Shown here in pieces: positions 22,741 to 30,582 of a DNA stretch of 39,252 nucleotides. Every line of letters begins with the position of its first letter. Position 1 is the first letter of the stretch. The notes below the pieces were generated by a model that was not told the origin of the DNA, did no database searches, and saw only the letters and a program-made list of their open reading frames with translations. Origin of the DNA: Patescibacteria group bacterium. Its GTDB lineage: Bacteria > Patescibacteriota > Doudnabacteria > UBA920. The position numbers and the translations under genes were made by a program. The stretch lies in contig JAMDEL010000057.1 of NCBI GenBank assembly GCA_023487095.1, positions 1-39,252 of the forward strand, read 5' to 3'.

Positions 22741-23022
22741 ATGGAATCACTGGGTAAAATTGCAGCCAAGAGGACAAAAAACCCGGCCAAGCCTAAAGCC
22801 AGCCCATACCTTCACTCCCCCAACCATCTGCTGGCTGACGAGCTGGTAAACAGGCTCAATGATAAAAAACATTTTGGGTTCTATTTGCGGATGGCAACGC
22901 TTTACAGTCATGAGGTGCTAAGACATCTGGCTGGGCAGGTCCTGGAAGCCAAGGGGGTTAAAAATCCGGGCAAGCTTTTCGCCTTTTTAATCAAGAAGCA
23001 TAACCAGCAAATTAAGCAGTAA
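22741..23022 (+). CDS. unrecognised 93-residue basic protein
   Basis: The protein has a basic, Pro-rich N-terminus (KIAAKRTKNPAKPKASPYLH) followed by a helical domain: PNHLLADELVNRLND, HFGFYLRMATLYSHEVLRHL and PGKLFAFLIKKHNQQ. There is no membrane segment. The compact helical domain with conserved-looking aromatic and His residues suggests a nucleic-acid or protein-binding module, but I do not recognise it. An in-frame TTG further upstream lies in the promoter; ATG 22741 is the better start. It precedes def by 8 nt and probably shares its transcript. Confidence 0.72.
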   Translation: MESLGKIAAKRTKNPAKPKASPYLHSPNHLLADELVNRLNDKKHFGFYLRMATLYSHEVLRHLAGQVLEAKGVKNPGKLFAFLIKKHNQQIKQ

Positions 23023-23030
23023 AGATACTT

Positions 23031-23534
23031 ATGGTGCTGCCAATAAAAAAATTTCCCGACAAGGTCTTGCGGGCTCCGACGCAAAAGGTGGCTTTTCCTT
23101 TGTCGGAAGAAATGAAAAAATTGACGTTGGACATGATAGATACCGTGAAAGCTGCGGACGGCATTGGTTTGGCGGCGCCGCAGGTGGGCAAGTCGGTCAA
23201 GCTCGTCGTCATTAATTTGGAAAAGAGCGGATTGGAGCTTTTCCCTCTGTATAACCCCAAGATTCTGAAAAGAGGTTTTAAAAAAGTTGAAATTGAAGAG
23301 GGTTGTCTTTCTTTGCCGGGCATTTTTGGGATGGTTAAGCGGCCGAAGAAAATTAAGGTGGAAGCCCAAAACATGAAAGGCGAAAAAGTGGTTTTTGAAG
23401 ACGACGGCTGGGTGTCCAGGGTGGTCCAGCATGAGGTTGATCACATAGACAATGTCCTGATTATTGATTTAATTAAGAAGTACACCCAGGGCGAGGACTT
23501 GGTTAAAGCCTGGAAAAAACAGAAATTATTTTAA
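23031..23534 (+). CDS. def: peptide deformylase
   Basis: The 167-residue metalloenzyme removes the formyl group from nascent N-termini. All three motifs are present: GIGLAAPQVG (44-53), EGCLSLPG with metal ligand Cys92, and QHEVDH with ligands His134 and His138 and catalytic Glu135. Motif 3 has Val in place of the usual Ile. It lies upstream of fmt, with the DnaQ-like pair between them, so the formylation/deformylation cycle is encoded in one transcript. No Shine-Dalgarno. Confidence 0.96.
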   Translation: MVLPIKKFPDKVLRAPTQKVAFPLSEEMKKLTLDMIDTVKAADGIGLAAPQVGKSVKLVVINLEKSGLELFPLYNPKILKRGFKKVEIEEGCLSLPGIFGMVKRPKKIKVEAQNMKGEKVVFEDDGWVSRVVQHEVDHIDNVLIIDLIKKYTQGEDLVKAWKKQKLF

Positions 23535-23539
23535 GCTAA

Positions 23540-24076
23540 ATGAGATTTATAAAAGACCTGCTTTTTTTTGATGTCAACGCCACTGGTGCGGATACCGATA
23601 AAGACAGCGTTGTTCAGCTTTCTGCAATCTTGGTGGATAAGAATAATCTGTTGGAAAAAGACTATTTTAATGCCTATATCAGGGTAAGTTACCTGGACAG
23701 CGTGATTTTTGAGCATGCCAAACTTTTGGGCATAGAAGCCGAGGTCTTGCGTAAAAGCCCCAAAGTTTTTGATGCCGTAAAACAATTCCGTGCGAAATTT
23801 GGCGACCGTGCCATGCTGGCGACTCATAACGTAGCCAATTTGATGTTTTTGAAATCCAGCTTCAAAAAAGCCGGGCTCCCGTTTGATTTTGACCCGCACG
23901 TCGTGGAGCTTTGGACTTTGGGTTATGTTTATGCCTTAAATTATGGTTTGAAGAAAATGCCCAGCTTTGCGACATTTTTGGATTATTTTAAGCTTAAAGT
24001 GAAGAACCCGGCTGACGCCTTGGAAAGAACCCGCTTAGAGGTAGAAATTTTTAAAAAAATCATTAAGGAAGCCTAA
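23540..24076 (+). CDS. DnaQ-like exonuclease paralogue, probably catalytically inactive
   Basis: The 178-residue protein shares layout and several segments with the next gene (start MRFIKDLLFFD against MDFKKDLLIVD; WTLGYVYAL against WSLAYVSLA). The DEDDh exonuclease residues are mostly gone. Exo I reads Asp11-Val-Asn13 instead of DxE. The Exo III His and Asp are replaced by Ala158 and Arg163 (PADALERT against HHDALFDC), and the Exo II Asp is not seen (THNVANLMFL). The reading frame is intact, so this looks like a pseudo-enzyme kept for binding, perhaps as a partner of its active paralogue. That role is inference. Confidence 0.75.
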   Translation: MRFIKDLLFFDVNATGADTDKDSVVQLSAILVDKNNLLEKDYFNAYIRVSYLDSVIFEHAKLLGIEAEVLRKSPKVFDAVKQFRAKFGDRAMLATHNVANLMFLKSSFKKAGLPFDFDPHVVELWTLGYVYALNYGLKKMPSFATFLDYFKLKVKNPADALERTRLEVEIFKKIIKEA

Positions 24077-24079
24077 ACC

Positions 24080-24643
24080 ATGGATTTCAAAAAGGATTTG
24101 TTGATTGTAGACACGGAATTGACCGGCCTGGACGCGGAGAAGCATGAGATTATCCAGCTCGCGGGCATCTTACTTGACCGGAAGACCCTGAAAGAAAAGG
24201 CCAGCTTTGCCAGCTATGTTAGGCCGGTAAAGTGGTCCAACCGCGACCCCGAAGCCATGAAGGTCAACAAGCTTGAGTTTGTCCGCCTTAAAAATGCCCC
24301 CGTCTTAAAAAAGGTTATCCGGGATTTCGCAAAAAAATTCCACCCCGAAAAGGTTTTGCTTACGGCCTACGTCGGCTGGGTGGACAAGCGGTTTTTACTG
24401 AAGGCCTTTGAAAAAACCGGAACAAAATGGGCTTACGATTATCACTATATGGATATTTGGTCTTTGGCTTATGTGAGCCTGGCTAAGAAAGGCCAGCTTA
24501 AGAATGCGAAAGAATTTGCGGGCTTCAATATGGAAAACCTTTTGAAAAAATACAACATCAGCCTCCCGGGCAGTCACCACGACGCTCTTTTTGATTGCCG
24601 TGCCGAAGCGGAAATATTAAGGCAAGTAACCAAGCAGCTCTAG
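24080..24643 (+). CDS. DnaQ-like 3'-5' exonuclease (DEDDh family)
   Basis: The 187-residue protein has an RNase H-fold exonuclease layout: Exo I VDTELTGLD with Asp11 and Glu13, Exo II in AYVGWVDKRFL, and Exo III HHDALFDCRAEAEIL with His167 and Asp172. It has the length of a stand-alone proofreading-type or oligoribonuclease-like nuclease, without a polymerase-binding tail that I can recognise. DNA or RNA substrate cannot be decided. The ATG is 3 nt after the stop of its degenerate paralogue and 2 nt separate it from fmt. Confidence 0.83.
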   Translation: MDFKKDLLIVDTELTGLDAEKHEIIQLAGILLDRKTLKEKASFASYVRPVKWSNRDPEAMKVNKLEFVRLKNAPVLKKVIRDFAKKFHPEKVLLTAYVGWVDKRFLLKAFEKTGTKWAYDYHYMDIWSLAYVSLAKKGQLKNAKEFAGFNMENLLKKYNISLPGSHHDALFDCRAEAEILRQVTKQL

Positions 24644-24645
24644 CC

Positions 24646-25572
24646 ATGAAAATAGTATTTTTTGGCACTTCCAACGTTGCTTTGCCTGTCTTGGAAACTC
24701 TATACCAGCACCATGACATAGCGGCTGTAGTTACCTCCCCCGATGCTGCCACAGGCAGGAAGCAGACCTTTTCGGAATCGCCGGTCTCTGTTCTGGCCAA
24801 GGAGATGGACTTGGAACTTTTAAAGCCCCAGAAAGTAAAAGGCAATTTGGAATTTATAAACCAGCTTAAAAACTATCGCGCTGATATTTTTGTAGTCGTC
24901 TCTTACGGCAAGATTCTGCCTTTGGAGGTCATAAATCTTCCACCCCACAAAACCCTGAACGTGCATTTTTCACTTTTGCCTAAATACCGCGGCGCTTCGC
25001 CTATCCAAGGCGCTTTGCTAAGGGGCGAAAATCAGACTGGGACCAGCATTTTTGTGCTGGATGAAAAAATGGATACCGGGCCTATAGTTGTCCAGAAAAG
25101 TTTTCCTATTGATCCGGACGACAACTTCATTACGCTCTCGCAGAAATTGGCAACTTTTTCCGCCAAGCTGCTGCTGGATGCGTTGCCCGGATATGCTTCA
25201 GGCGATATTATTCCCCTGACCCAAGATGATTCCCTGGCGACTTATACTAAGGTAATCGGGAAGCAGGACGGCCTGGTTAACTGGCAAAATTCCGCTTTTC
25301 AGATTTATAACCAATTCAGGGCCTATTACCCCTGGCCTGGCGTTTGGACTGAGTGGAACGGCAAAAAATTGAAAATTCTGGATTGTCAGCCCATGGAAGC
25401 CAAGTCCCCTGCTTTAGAACCGGGAACTGTCCAAAAAGACGGTTTGGCCAGTTGCGGCCAAAACACCATCCTGAAGCTCGGTATTGTCCAACTAGAAGGT
25501 AAAAATCAAACAAGCGTTAAGGATTTTTTAAACGGCTACCCCCAGTTTACAGGCAGCCTTTTGGGTAAATAA
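24646..25572 (+). CDS. fmt: methionyl-tRNA formyltransferase
   Basis: The 308-residue enzyme formylates initiator Met-tRNA using formyl-tetrahydrofolate. Catalytic residues are in place: Asn105 and His107 in LNVHFSLLPKYRGASPI, and Asp143 in EKMDTGPI. The C-terminal OB-like domain (about 205-308, with NQFRAYYPWPGVWTEW) is present. The ATG at 24646 is chosen over upstream alternatives because MKIVFFGTS is the usual family start. Formylated Met helps leaderless mRNAs to initiate on 70S ribosomes, which matches the promoter pattern in this window. Confidence 0.96.
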   Translation: MKIVFFGTSNVALPVLETLYQHHDIAAVVTSPDAATGRKQTFSESPVSVLAKEMDLELLKPQKVKGNLEFINQLKNYRADIFVVVSYGKILPLEVINLPPHKTLNVHFSLLPKYRGASPIQGALLRGENQTGTSIFVLDEKMDTGPIVVQKSFPIDPDDNFITLSQKLATFSAKLLLDALPGYASGDIIPLTQDDSLATYTKVIGKQDGLVNWQNSAFQIYNQFRAYYPWPGVWTEWNGKKLKILDCQPMEAKSPALEPGTVQKDGLASCGQNTILKLGIVQLEGKNQTSVKDFLNGYPQFTGSLLGK

Positions 25573-25582
25573 GCAGTTTTTT

Positions 25583-25616
25583 AAATAACCACCCGCTGGA
25601 GGGTGGTTATTTTTTT
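25583..25616. terminator. bidirectional terminator between fmt and trmH
   Basis: AAATAACCACCC (25583-25594) pairs with GGGTGGTTATTT (25601-25612), followed by T on the plus strand and with A-rich sequence on the other side. The trmH stop codon (25607-25609) lies in the 3' arm. Confidence 0.88.
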
Positions 25617-26191
25617 AACCAGTTTTTTTGTAATTGCAGCCTGTGTGTTTTTGGTAGCAGGAAGTCCGCGGGGTGTTTTTGCCTTTGGCGCGAAAGCTCA
25701 AAGAGGCAGATAGCGGCCGAAACTGAGAGGTTCAAGCTTTGGACAAAACCCCCCATGGGTATATAGATTTTTTTATCAGCCATGTTTACGGCCTTTTTTG
25801 AAAGGCCGCTGTGCTCATTGCCGAAAAGCAAGGCAATTTTGGGTTTTGGAAAATGGGTTTTGAAAAGCGACCCGGCCCCTTTATCCAGCACGGTGGCGTA
25901 GGTGGCATAGCCTTGTTTTTTTAAATCCTTGAGGCATTTTTCAGTGGAGTCAAACATTTGGAAATCCAGCCATTTGTTGGCCGAAGAAGAAGTGGCTTTG
26001 CCGATTTTTCGCGGATTAAATTTTTTTTGCTTTTCAAAAATAAAATAAACTTTCTGAAAGCCGAAAGCCTCGCAGGTTCTAAGCACCGCTGCAGCGTTGT
26101 GCGGGTCGTGAATGTCTTCCAACACCACAACGCCTTCCTGCCTTTGGAAAGCAACGTGCCTGATGCGTTCAGTTCGGTTTTTGGTGGGCAC
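25607..26191 (-). CDS. SpoU/TrmH-family RNA 2'-O-ribose methyltransferase
   Basis: The 194-residue SPOUT-fold protein has the three SpoU motifs: VVLEDIHDPHNAAAVLRTCEAFG, ALLFGNEHSGLS and IYIPMGGFVQSLNLSVSAAICLFE. The knot region is complete, and there is no extra N-terminal L30e-like domain, so it resembles TrmH (tRNA Gm18) more than the rRNA RlmB type. RNA target assignment is by similarity only. Its ATG lies 5 nt after the mltG stop; it is the last gene of the yjbQ-mltG-trmH unit. Confidence 0.88.
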   Translation of the reverse strand: MPTKNRTERIRHVAFQRQEGVVVLEDIHDPHNAAAVLRTCEAFGFQKVYFIFEKQKKFNPRKIGKATSSSANKWLDFQMFDSTEKCLKDLKKQGYATYATVLDKGAGSLFKTHFPKPKIALLFGNEHSGLSKKAVNMADKKIYIPMGGFVQSLNLSVSAAICLFELSRQRQKHPADFLLPKTHRLQLQKNWLKK

Positions 26192-26196
26192 AGCCG

Positions 26197-27057
26197 TTAT
26201 TTTAGGTATTTAAATTTGTTACCAACATGTTCCTCAAATGTTTTTGAAAACACCGGCTCTCCGGAAGGCTGTTTGTGCAGGAAAAAGTAATACCCGGTCT
26301 GGTTGGGGTAGAGCGCTGCCATAAGCGAGGAAAGCGAGGGGTTGCAGATGGGCCCCGGGGGCAGACCTTTGTTCAGGTAGGTGTTATAAGCAGATACGGT
26401 TTTAAGTTCCGCTTGTGTGGGCGTGGGGTTGTTTTTGCCCGTGGCATAGTTTATCGTGGCGTCGCTTTCCAGCGGCATGCCCGCTTTCATCCGGTTGTAG
26501 AATACGCTGGCCACGTTTTGCCTCTCATCCTGGAGCGCTTGCTTTTGTTCAGGGGTAACCACATTCCTGCCTGTTTCTTTTTCAATTATGGACGCCAAAG
26601 TCAGAATTTGGTATACGGTATAGCCTTGGGTTTTGGCCCGCGCGGCCATTTCAGTGGTAAATTTGTCCTGAAAATTTTCCAAAGCTTTCTTCAGCAAATC
26701 CCTGGCAAATTTTTCATCAGTTTGGTTTTTTGGCTTGTAAACGCGGTAAGTGTCCGGAAAAATATAGCCCTCAAGGGAAGCTTTGGCTGGTTTTGACGAC
26801 AGTAAAGGATAGCTGTCTGTGTTTATGGCCTTAAGGGTTTTATACAAGGTTGCGGAGTTTATTACCCCTTTTTGTTCTAAATCTTCGGCCAGGTCGGAAA
26901 TTTGCCAGCCTTCTATTATGGTAACGCTGATTTCCGGAGTTTTTATTGGGGTGGTTTTGGGTTTTTTGCTTTCGCGTGACGCTAAAAACGCCTTGGCCGA
27001 AAAAAGGCTCAAGGCAAAAAGAATGACGAGGAAAAAGAACAGATTTTTTTTAGACAT
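26197..27057 (-). CDS. mltG: endolytic murein transglycosylase MltG
   Basis: The 286-residue protein has a short cytoplasmic start, one membrane helix (about residues 5-24, LFFFLVILFALSLFSAKAF) and a LysM-like region (TIIEGWQISDLAEDL). The YceG/MltG catalytic domain follows: LEGYIFPDTY, LASIIEKET with the expected catalytic Glu, SDATINYAT and SAYNTYLNKGLPPGPICNPS. It cleaves nascent glycan strands at the membrane and sets their length. The frame is open to 27123, but the upstream part overlaps yjbQ and lacks family features, so ATG 27057 (MSKKNLFFF) is chosen. Confidence 0.95.
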   Translation of the reverse strand: MSKKNLFFFLVILFALSLFSAKAFLASRESKKPKTTPIKTPEISVTIIEGWQISDLAEDLEQKGVINSATLYKTLKAINTDSYPLLSSKPAKASLEGYIFPDTYRVYKPKNQTDEKFARDLLKKALENFQDKFTTEMAARAKTQGYTVYQILTLASIIEKETGRNVVTPEQKQALQDERQNVASVFYNRMKAGMPLESDATINYATGKNNPTPTQAELKTVSAYNTYLNKGLPPGPICNPSLSSLMAALYPNQTGYYFFLHKQPSGEPVFSKTFEEHVGNKFKYLK

Positions 27058-27064
27058 TGGCGAT

Positions 27065-27505
27065 TTATTCTCCCAGGATTTGGATATGCACCTGGCGGCT
27101 TCTGCCCCCGTCCAGTTCCACAAACATCACGCTTTGCATTTTCCCGATTTGCAGGCCAGCGTCTTTGACGATTAGGTTTTCCGAGCTGCCTAAGAGAAAA
27201 GCTTTAACGTGGGCATGGCCGTTGCTGCGCTCGTTGGGGGAAACCGTTTGGCGCATTTCAAACAAATCATGGCTATAGCTGACATCCATGGGCACAAGAT
27301 GGTAAAGAGTCCTCATAATATCCTGGATAAGCAAAGGCTCGTTGTGGTTTAGCCTGATTGCGGCCGTGGTGTGAGGGCAAAAAACTGTAATGGAGCCGTT
27401 TTTGACCCCGCTCTCCGAAAGCGCTTTGCGGACTTCGGGCGTTATGTCTATTAGCTCAAACTGTTTTTTAGTTGAGAGTTCCAGGGTTTTGCTTATATGC
27501 CTCAT
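27065..27505 (-). CDS. YjbQ/UPF0047 family protein
   Basis: The 146-residue protein matches the small beta-rich UPF0047 family: NGSITVFCPHTTAAI, a following NE (HNEPLL), NGHAHVKAFLLGSSE, and QIGKMQSVMFVELDGGRSRQ. The conserved His and Asp/Glu residues suggest a metal or phosphate site. Members have been tied to thiamine-phosphate synthase-like activity, but the biological role is poorly settled. It is the first gene of the unit leading to mltG and trmH, with a TGT-TATAAT promoter about 27 nt before its leader end. Confidence 0.88.
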   Translation of the reverse strand: MRHISKTLELSTKKQFELIDITPEVRKALSESGVKNGSITVFCPHTTAAIRLNHNEPLLIQDIMRTLYHLVPMDVSYSHDLFEMRQTVSPNERSNGHAHVKAFLLGSSENLIVKDAGLQIGKMQSVMFVELDGGRSRQVHIQILGE

Positions 27506-27538
27506 GGTTTTGGTTTTTAATCGTGAAAACCTAAGCTA

Positions 27539-27547
27539 ATTATAACA
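27539..27547 (-). promoter_or_regulatory. extended -10 promoter of yjbQ-mltG-trmH
   Basis: TGT (27545-27547 on the minus strand) precedes a perfect TATAAT (27539-27544). The -35 is weak. The leader to the ATG at 27505 is about 27 nt without a Shine-Dalgarno. Confidence 0.65.
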
Positions 27548-27563
27548 CACAGCCGTGGCCAAT

Positions 27564-27600
27564 AAAAAAACCCCTGCCGCCAGGGGCGGACAGGGGTTTT
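27564..27600 (-). terminator. intrinsic terminator of hup
   Basis: On the minus strand AAAACCCCTG pairs with CAGGGGTTTT (27567-27576 with 27591-27600), followed by T7. A shorter alternative stem (CCCCTG/CAGGGG) lies inside. It separates hup from the yjbQ promoter. Confidence 0.88.
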
Positions 27601-27610
27601 AAATTGCAAA

Positions 27611-27883
27611 TTACAGGATGGAATCCTTTGCCTGCTTGGCAATGCGGAATTTAACGACGGTCTTGGCCGGGATGGAGATCGTGGCACCCGTTGCTGGGTT
27701 GCGGCCCATTCTGGCGGCGCGCTGCTTTTTTTGGAGCTTGCCCAAGCCCGGGATTACGAATTCGCCTTCCTTTTTGGTTACGGAGTAGGCCATGTCGACC
27801 ATGGCTTGCATAAATTCGCCGACTTCCTTCTTGGATTTACCAAGTTTGTCAGCCAAGGCTTGCATGAGCTCTGATTTTGTCAT
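27611..27883 (-). CDS. hup: HU-family DNA-binding protein
   Basis: The 90-residue protein has the HU fold: two helices (TKSELMQALADKLG, EVGEFMQAMVDMAYSV), then VIPGLGKLQKKQRAARMGRNPATG with the intercalating Pro of the GRNPATG arm, then TVVKFRIAKQAKDSIL. It bends DNA and compacts the nucleoid. It is a single-gene transcript, with an extended -10 promoter about 85 nt upstream and a strong terminator. A weak AAGGGA may serve as ribosome site. Confidence 0.96.
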   Translation of the reverse strand: MTKSELMQALADKLGKSKKEVGEFMQAMVDMAYSVTKKEGEFVIPGLGKLQKKQRAARMGRNPATGATISIPAKTVVKFRIAKQAKDSIL

Positions 27884-27965
27884 ATGTGTTTCCCTTGTTT
27901 TCCCTTATTCCATCGGAATTTCGGGAAAGTATTAAAAGCTTTTTAATTGTTAGCTTTATAAAGTA

Positions 27966-27993
27966 ATAATAACAAAAACCCCAATAAAATCAA
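27966..27993 (-). promoter_or_regulatory. promoter of hup, TTGATT-N16-TATTAT with TGT extension
   Basis: On the minus strand TTGATT (27988-27993) and TATTAT (27966-27971) are 16 nt apart, with TGT at 27972-27974. It gives a leader of about 75 nt before the hup ATG at 27883. A second TTGACC further up (28009-28014) might serve an alternative start. Confidence 0.6.
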
Positions 27994-28069
27994 GCATTTT
28001 TTAATTCTGGTCAAGGGTTTTGTCCAAAAAAGCCTTGGGAATTATAAGGTTTTACTTTTTATGGCTTAT

Positions 28070-29110
28070 TTAAGGCAAAATTAGCATACCATCACCAAAA
28101 GAAAAAAACCTGAATTTTTGCCTAATAGCCTGCTGGTAAAGCTTTTTAAGCCGAGTTTTCCCCGTATATGCGGCGACGAGCATCATGAGGCTGGATTTCG
28201 GGACATGGAAATTGGTAACCATTCCATCAATAAAATTGAACCTGTAGCCCGTCCGGATAAACAAGTTCGTGTCGCCTTGGAGCCTGGACAATTCATTTTG
28301 GCCCAGCGATGCTGATTCCAAAGTTCTTATAACCGTGGTGCCAACTGCGATAATCGGTCTCCCTTGCCTTTTTGCCTGGTTAAGGAAGCCGGCTGTGGTA
28401 GGGTCTATTTCGTAGGTTTCCGTGTGTAACTTGCCAGTTTGCAGGTTGTCCGCGGTAAGCGGCGCAAAAGTTCCCAGGCCCACGTTGAGGTTTATAAATT
28501 TAATGCCAATCCCCTGTTTTTTTAAAGCCTTGAGCAGTTGTTTAGTAAAATGTAGGGAAGCGGTGGGTGCGGCAACGGAAATGCCTTTCCGGGCAAAAAC
28601 CGTTTGGTACTCCTCGCGCTTTTGTTTTTCGTTTAAAGGAGAACTTTTTATATATGGAGGCAAAGGCATGCTGCCCGACTTTTTCAACAAAGGCAAAATT
28701 CCCGAAAGGCTGAACGAGGGCTTGAGAAAGTAAAAATGTTCGGTTTTTGCTTCAACCCGCAGGCTTTTGCGGCTGCCGGGGATTTTTAAAGTTTCGCCGA
28801 TTTTTATTTTCCTGTTTGCCAAGGCTTTAATCAAATTTTGATCCTGGCTGACATAGAGTATTTCCACTTTGCCGCCCGTGCTTTTGGTTAACTTGAGCCG
28901 GGCCGGTATGACCCGGGTTTGGTTGAATACAAGCACTGAGTTTTTGGGCAAGTATTTGCCAATATGCGCAAAAGTGTCCAGAAAAACCTGGTGTTGCTTT
29001 CGCCCGTAAACTAAAAGCCGGGCCTGTTCCCTGGGCCGGGCCGGTTTTTGGGCGATTAGTTCTTTGGGCAAACTGTAGTCGTAGCTTTTTAGCTCCTGTT
29101 CAAGAGACAT
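28070..29110 (-). CDS. queA: S-adenosylmethionine:tRNA ribosyltransferase-isomerase (queuosine pathway)
   Basis: The 346-residue enzyme moves the ribosyl part of SAM onto preQ1 in tRNA to give epoxyqueuosine. Landmarks are YDYSLPKELIAQKPARPREQARL, NQTRVIPARL, PLPPYI, the AAPTASLHF catalytic block, LNVGLGTFAPL, HTETYEID and the end segment DGMVTNFHVPKSSLMMLV. The ATG at 29110 overlaps the stop region of the TerC-like gene by 11 nt. The frame continues further upstream but inside that gene. No other queuosine gene lies in the window. Confidence 0.95.
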   Translation of the reverse strand: MSLEQELKSYDYSLPKELIAQKPARPREQARLLVYGRKQHQVFLDTFAHIGKYLPKNSVLVFNQTRVIPARLKLTKSTGGKVEILYVSQDQNLIKALANRKIKIGETLKIPGSRKSLRVEAKTEHFYFLKPSFSLSGILPLLKKSGSMPLPPYIKSSPLNEKQKREEYQTVFARKGISVAAPTASLHFTKQLLKALKKQGIGIKFINLNVGLGTFAPLTADNLQTGKLHTETYEIDPTTAGFLNQAKRQGRPIIAVGTTVIRTLESASLGQNELSRLQGDTNLFIRTGYRFNFIDGMVTNFHVPKSSLMMLVAAYTGKTRLKKLYQQAIRQKFRFFSFGDGMLILP

Positions 29111-30023
29111 TGAGTTTGTTGTGCCTAAGGGATTTCCAGTAGAAAAAACCAACTACGGCAAAAGTGGTCACGGGCGAAACCCAGGAAGGAATCTCGTGGC
29201 CAAAGGCATCAACCAGCATAATGCCGCCCAGAAACAGTATGGAGTACATGGCGCCATTTTTGATAAAAACGTATTTTTTAATCCGGTCAATGTTGTGGAT
29301 GGTAAATTCTCTAACCACCAGGGCGCCTAGGGAGTTGCCGATAAGGATGAGCGGTACGGACAGGGTAAAGGCAAACGCCCCCAAAACCCCGTCTATGGAA
29401 AAGGTCATATCAATAACTTCCAAATACAAAATTTTACTGATGTCCGAAAGGTTGCCGCCTTTAAGCAAGTCTTCTTCTTTTTTGGCCGCGTTTTCCTTAA
29501 AGCCGTGGGTAATGAAAAAGGCCGTAGAACCGATGACTGCCGCAAAGCCCAGGTAAGGGTTGATTTTTAAGGCCTGCCAAACAATCAGCGAAAGCAAGAC
29601 CGAGACTACGGCATAAAACCAAACTCCCTGCGAGTGGAAAAATTTCTCCCCTTTGAGGCCGTAATTTTTAGGCTCCAGAAACAGCCAATGGAAAAACAGG
29701 AAGACCAAAAATACCCCGCCGGCCATAAGCAGCAAGGGCGCGGAGGCGTGCACGGCCGCAAGCACGCGCGGATCTGAGGAAAATGCCGCGGTGACCGCCT
29801 GCCAGGGCCCCAGGCCCGGCGTGGCCAGCCAAACTATCAGCCATGGCAGGAGTCCGCGGACTACAAAGACCGCAAAAAACATGCCCCAGACCAGAAACCA
29901 GCGCCGGGCTTTTTTACCCATAGTTGAAAGCACTTCCGCATTGATAATGGCATTATCAATGGAGGAAATGGTCTCAAATAGGCACAGGCCGATAACAATG
30001 AGTGCTAGAGAAAAGAGTGACAT
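29100..30023 (-). CDS. TerC/DUF475-type integral membrane protein
   Basis: The 307-residue protein has about eight membrane helices. The family-defining acidic helices are ETISSIDNAIINAEVL (about 18-33) and LEVIDMTFSIDGVLGAFA in the second half, giving a two-fold repeat. TerC relatives export metal ions such as manganese; DUF475 members are close but not well studied. The gene overlaps queA, so both are made from one mRNA. The ATG is 9 nt after a TGC-TATAAT element, making it nearly leaderless. Confidence 0.88.
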   Translation of the reverse strand: MSLFSLALIVIGLCLFETISSIDNAIINAEVLSTMGKKARRWFLVWGMFFAVFVVRGLLPWLIVWLATPGLGPWQAVTAAFSSDPRVLAAVHASAPLLLMAGGVFLVFLFFHWLFLEPKNYGLKGEKFFHSQGVWFYAVVSVLLSLIVWQALKINPYLGFAAVIGSTAFFITHGFKENAAKKEEDLLKGGNLSDISKILYLEVIDMTFSIDGVLGAFAFTLSVPLILIGNSLGALVVREFTIHNIDRIKKYVFIKNGAMYSILFLGGIMLVDAFGHEIPSWVSPVTTFAVVGFFYWKSLRHNKLNVS

Positions 30024-30031
30024 TTGCGTAA

Positions 30032-30040
30032 ATTATAGCA
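30032..30040 (-). promoter_or_regulatory. extended -10 promoter of terC-queA
   Basis: TGC (30038-30040 on the minus strand) precedes a perfect TATAAT (30032-30037). The ATG at 30023 is 9 nt downstream. No good -35. Confidence 0.7.
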
Positions 30041-30081
30041 AAGAATGCGGAGAAGTTAAACCACCTGTTTTTAAAAATGAA

Positions 30082-30115
30082 GGCCGGCCCGCGAGTACCT
30101 TTTCGCGGGCCGGCC
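30082..30115 (-). terminator. GC-rich intrinsic terminator of the unknown gene
   Basis: A 12-bp perfect stem, GGCCGGCCCGCG (30082-30093) with CGCGGGCCGGCC (30104-30115), is followed on the minus strand by TTCATTTTT. A second hairpin (30122-30157) just before it includes the stop codon of the gene. Confidence 0.8.
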
Positions 30116-30125
30116 GGTTGTGCGC

Positions 30126-30533
30126 TTACGCTGCCACGGGAATGGTGGCGTAAGCGCGTGAATGGAGAACTGGTTTAGGGTGCCTGAGGCAGGCATGAAC
30201 TTCTTGGAGCCGCGGCAGGACATCCACCCGTTGCCCGTCGGTGAGATGGGCGAGGTTGATGTTGGTGTAAGGGTTTCGTGCCGCGAAACCGTAAGCGCAG
30301 CCTTGGACCACAGGCATTCTAATAAATTGGGTCAGAGCGTAAGCCCCGAGGCCGTAGTGCGCCGAAAGGCGGACAAGCCGGGCGTAGCGGCCGACTTGGA
30401 GCTCGACAACAGTGTCAGGGTCGCAGGGGTCAACGAGACCTTTTGCGCCTGTAGGAAAGCTGCGTACGACAAGGGTTTCGCCCCCGTCAGAAACGAGCCG
30501 GGTGTGGTGCCCTTTCAAAGACGGATGGTACAT
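30126..30533 (-). CDS. unrecognised 135-residue protein with unusual GC-rich composition
   Basis: The frame starts at ATG 30533 (MYHPSLKGHH) and ends at 30126. The third codon position is strongly C/G (GTC, CTC, CGC, GGC), unlike most neighbours. It is flanked by a TTGCGC-N17-TATAAT promoter and a strong terminator, so it is a single-gene transcript. A perfect Shine-Dalgarno (AAGGAGGT, 30559-30566) serves an ATG at 30554 in the same frame, but that reads Met-Thr-Glu and then TAA (30543-30545). Translation could restart at 30533, where a GGAG lies 12 nt upstream. The protein is His/Tyr/Arg rich with no membrane segment. Family unknown; a structured RNA is the alternative. Confidence 0.55.
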   Translation of the reverse strand: MYHPSLKGHHTRLVSDGGETLVVRSFPTGAKGLVDPCDPDTVVELQVGRYARLVRLSAHYGLGAYALTQFIRMPVVQGCAYGFAARNPYTNINLAHLTDGQRVDVLPRLQEVHACLRHPKPVLHSRAYATIPVAA

Positions 30534-30542
30534 ACCAGTAAT

Positions 30543-30554
30543 TTACTCCGTCAT
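30543..30554 (-). CDS. three-codon upstream ORF with a perfect Shine-Dalgarno
   Basis: ATG-ACG-GAG-TAA, in frame with the gene starting at 30533 and preceded at optimal distance by AAGGAGGT. It may be a regulatory minimal ORF with re-initiation 9 nt later, or the true start of a gene interrupted by one stop codon. Confidence 0.4.
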   Translation of the reverse strand: MTE

Positions 30555-30582
30555 TCACACCTCCTTAAGGTAGAATACGGGA

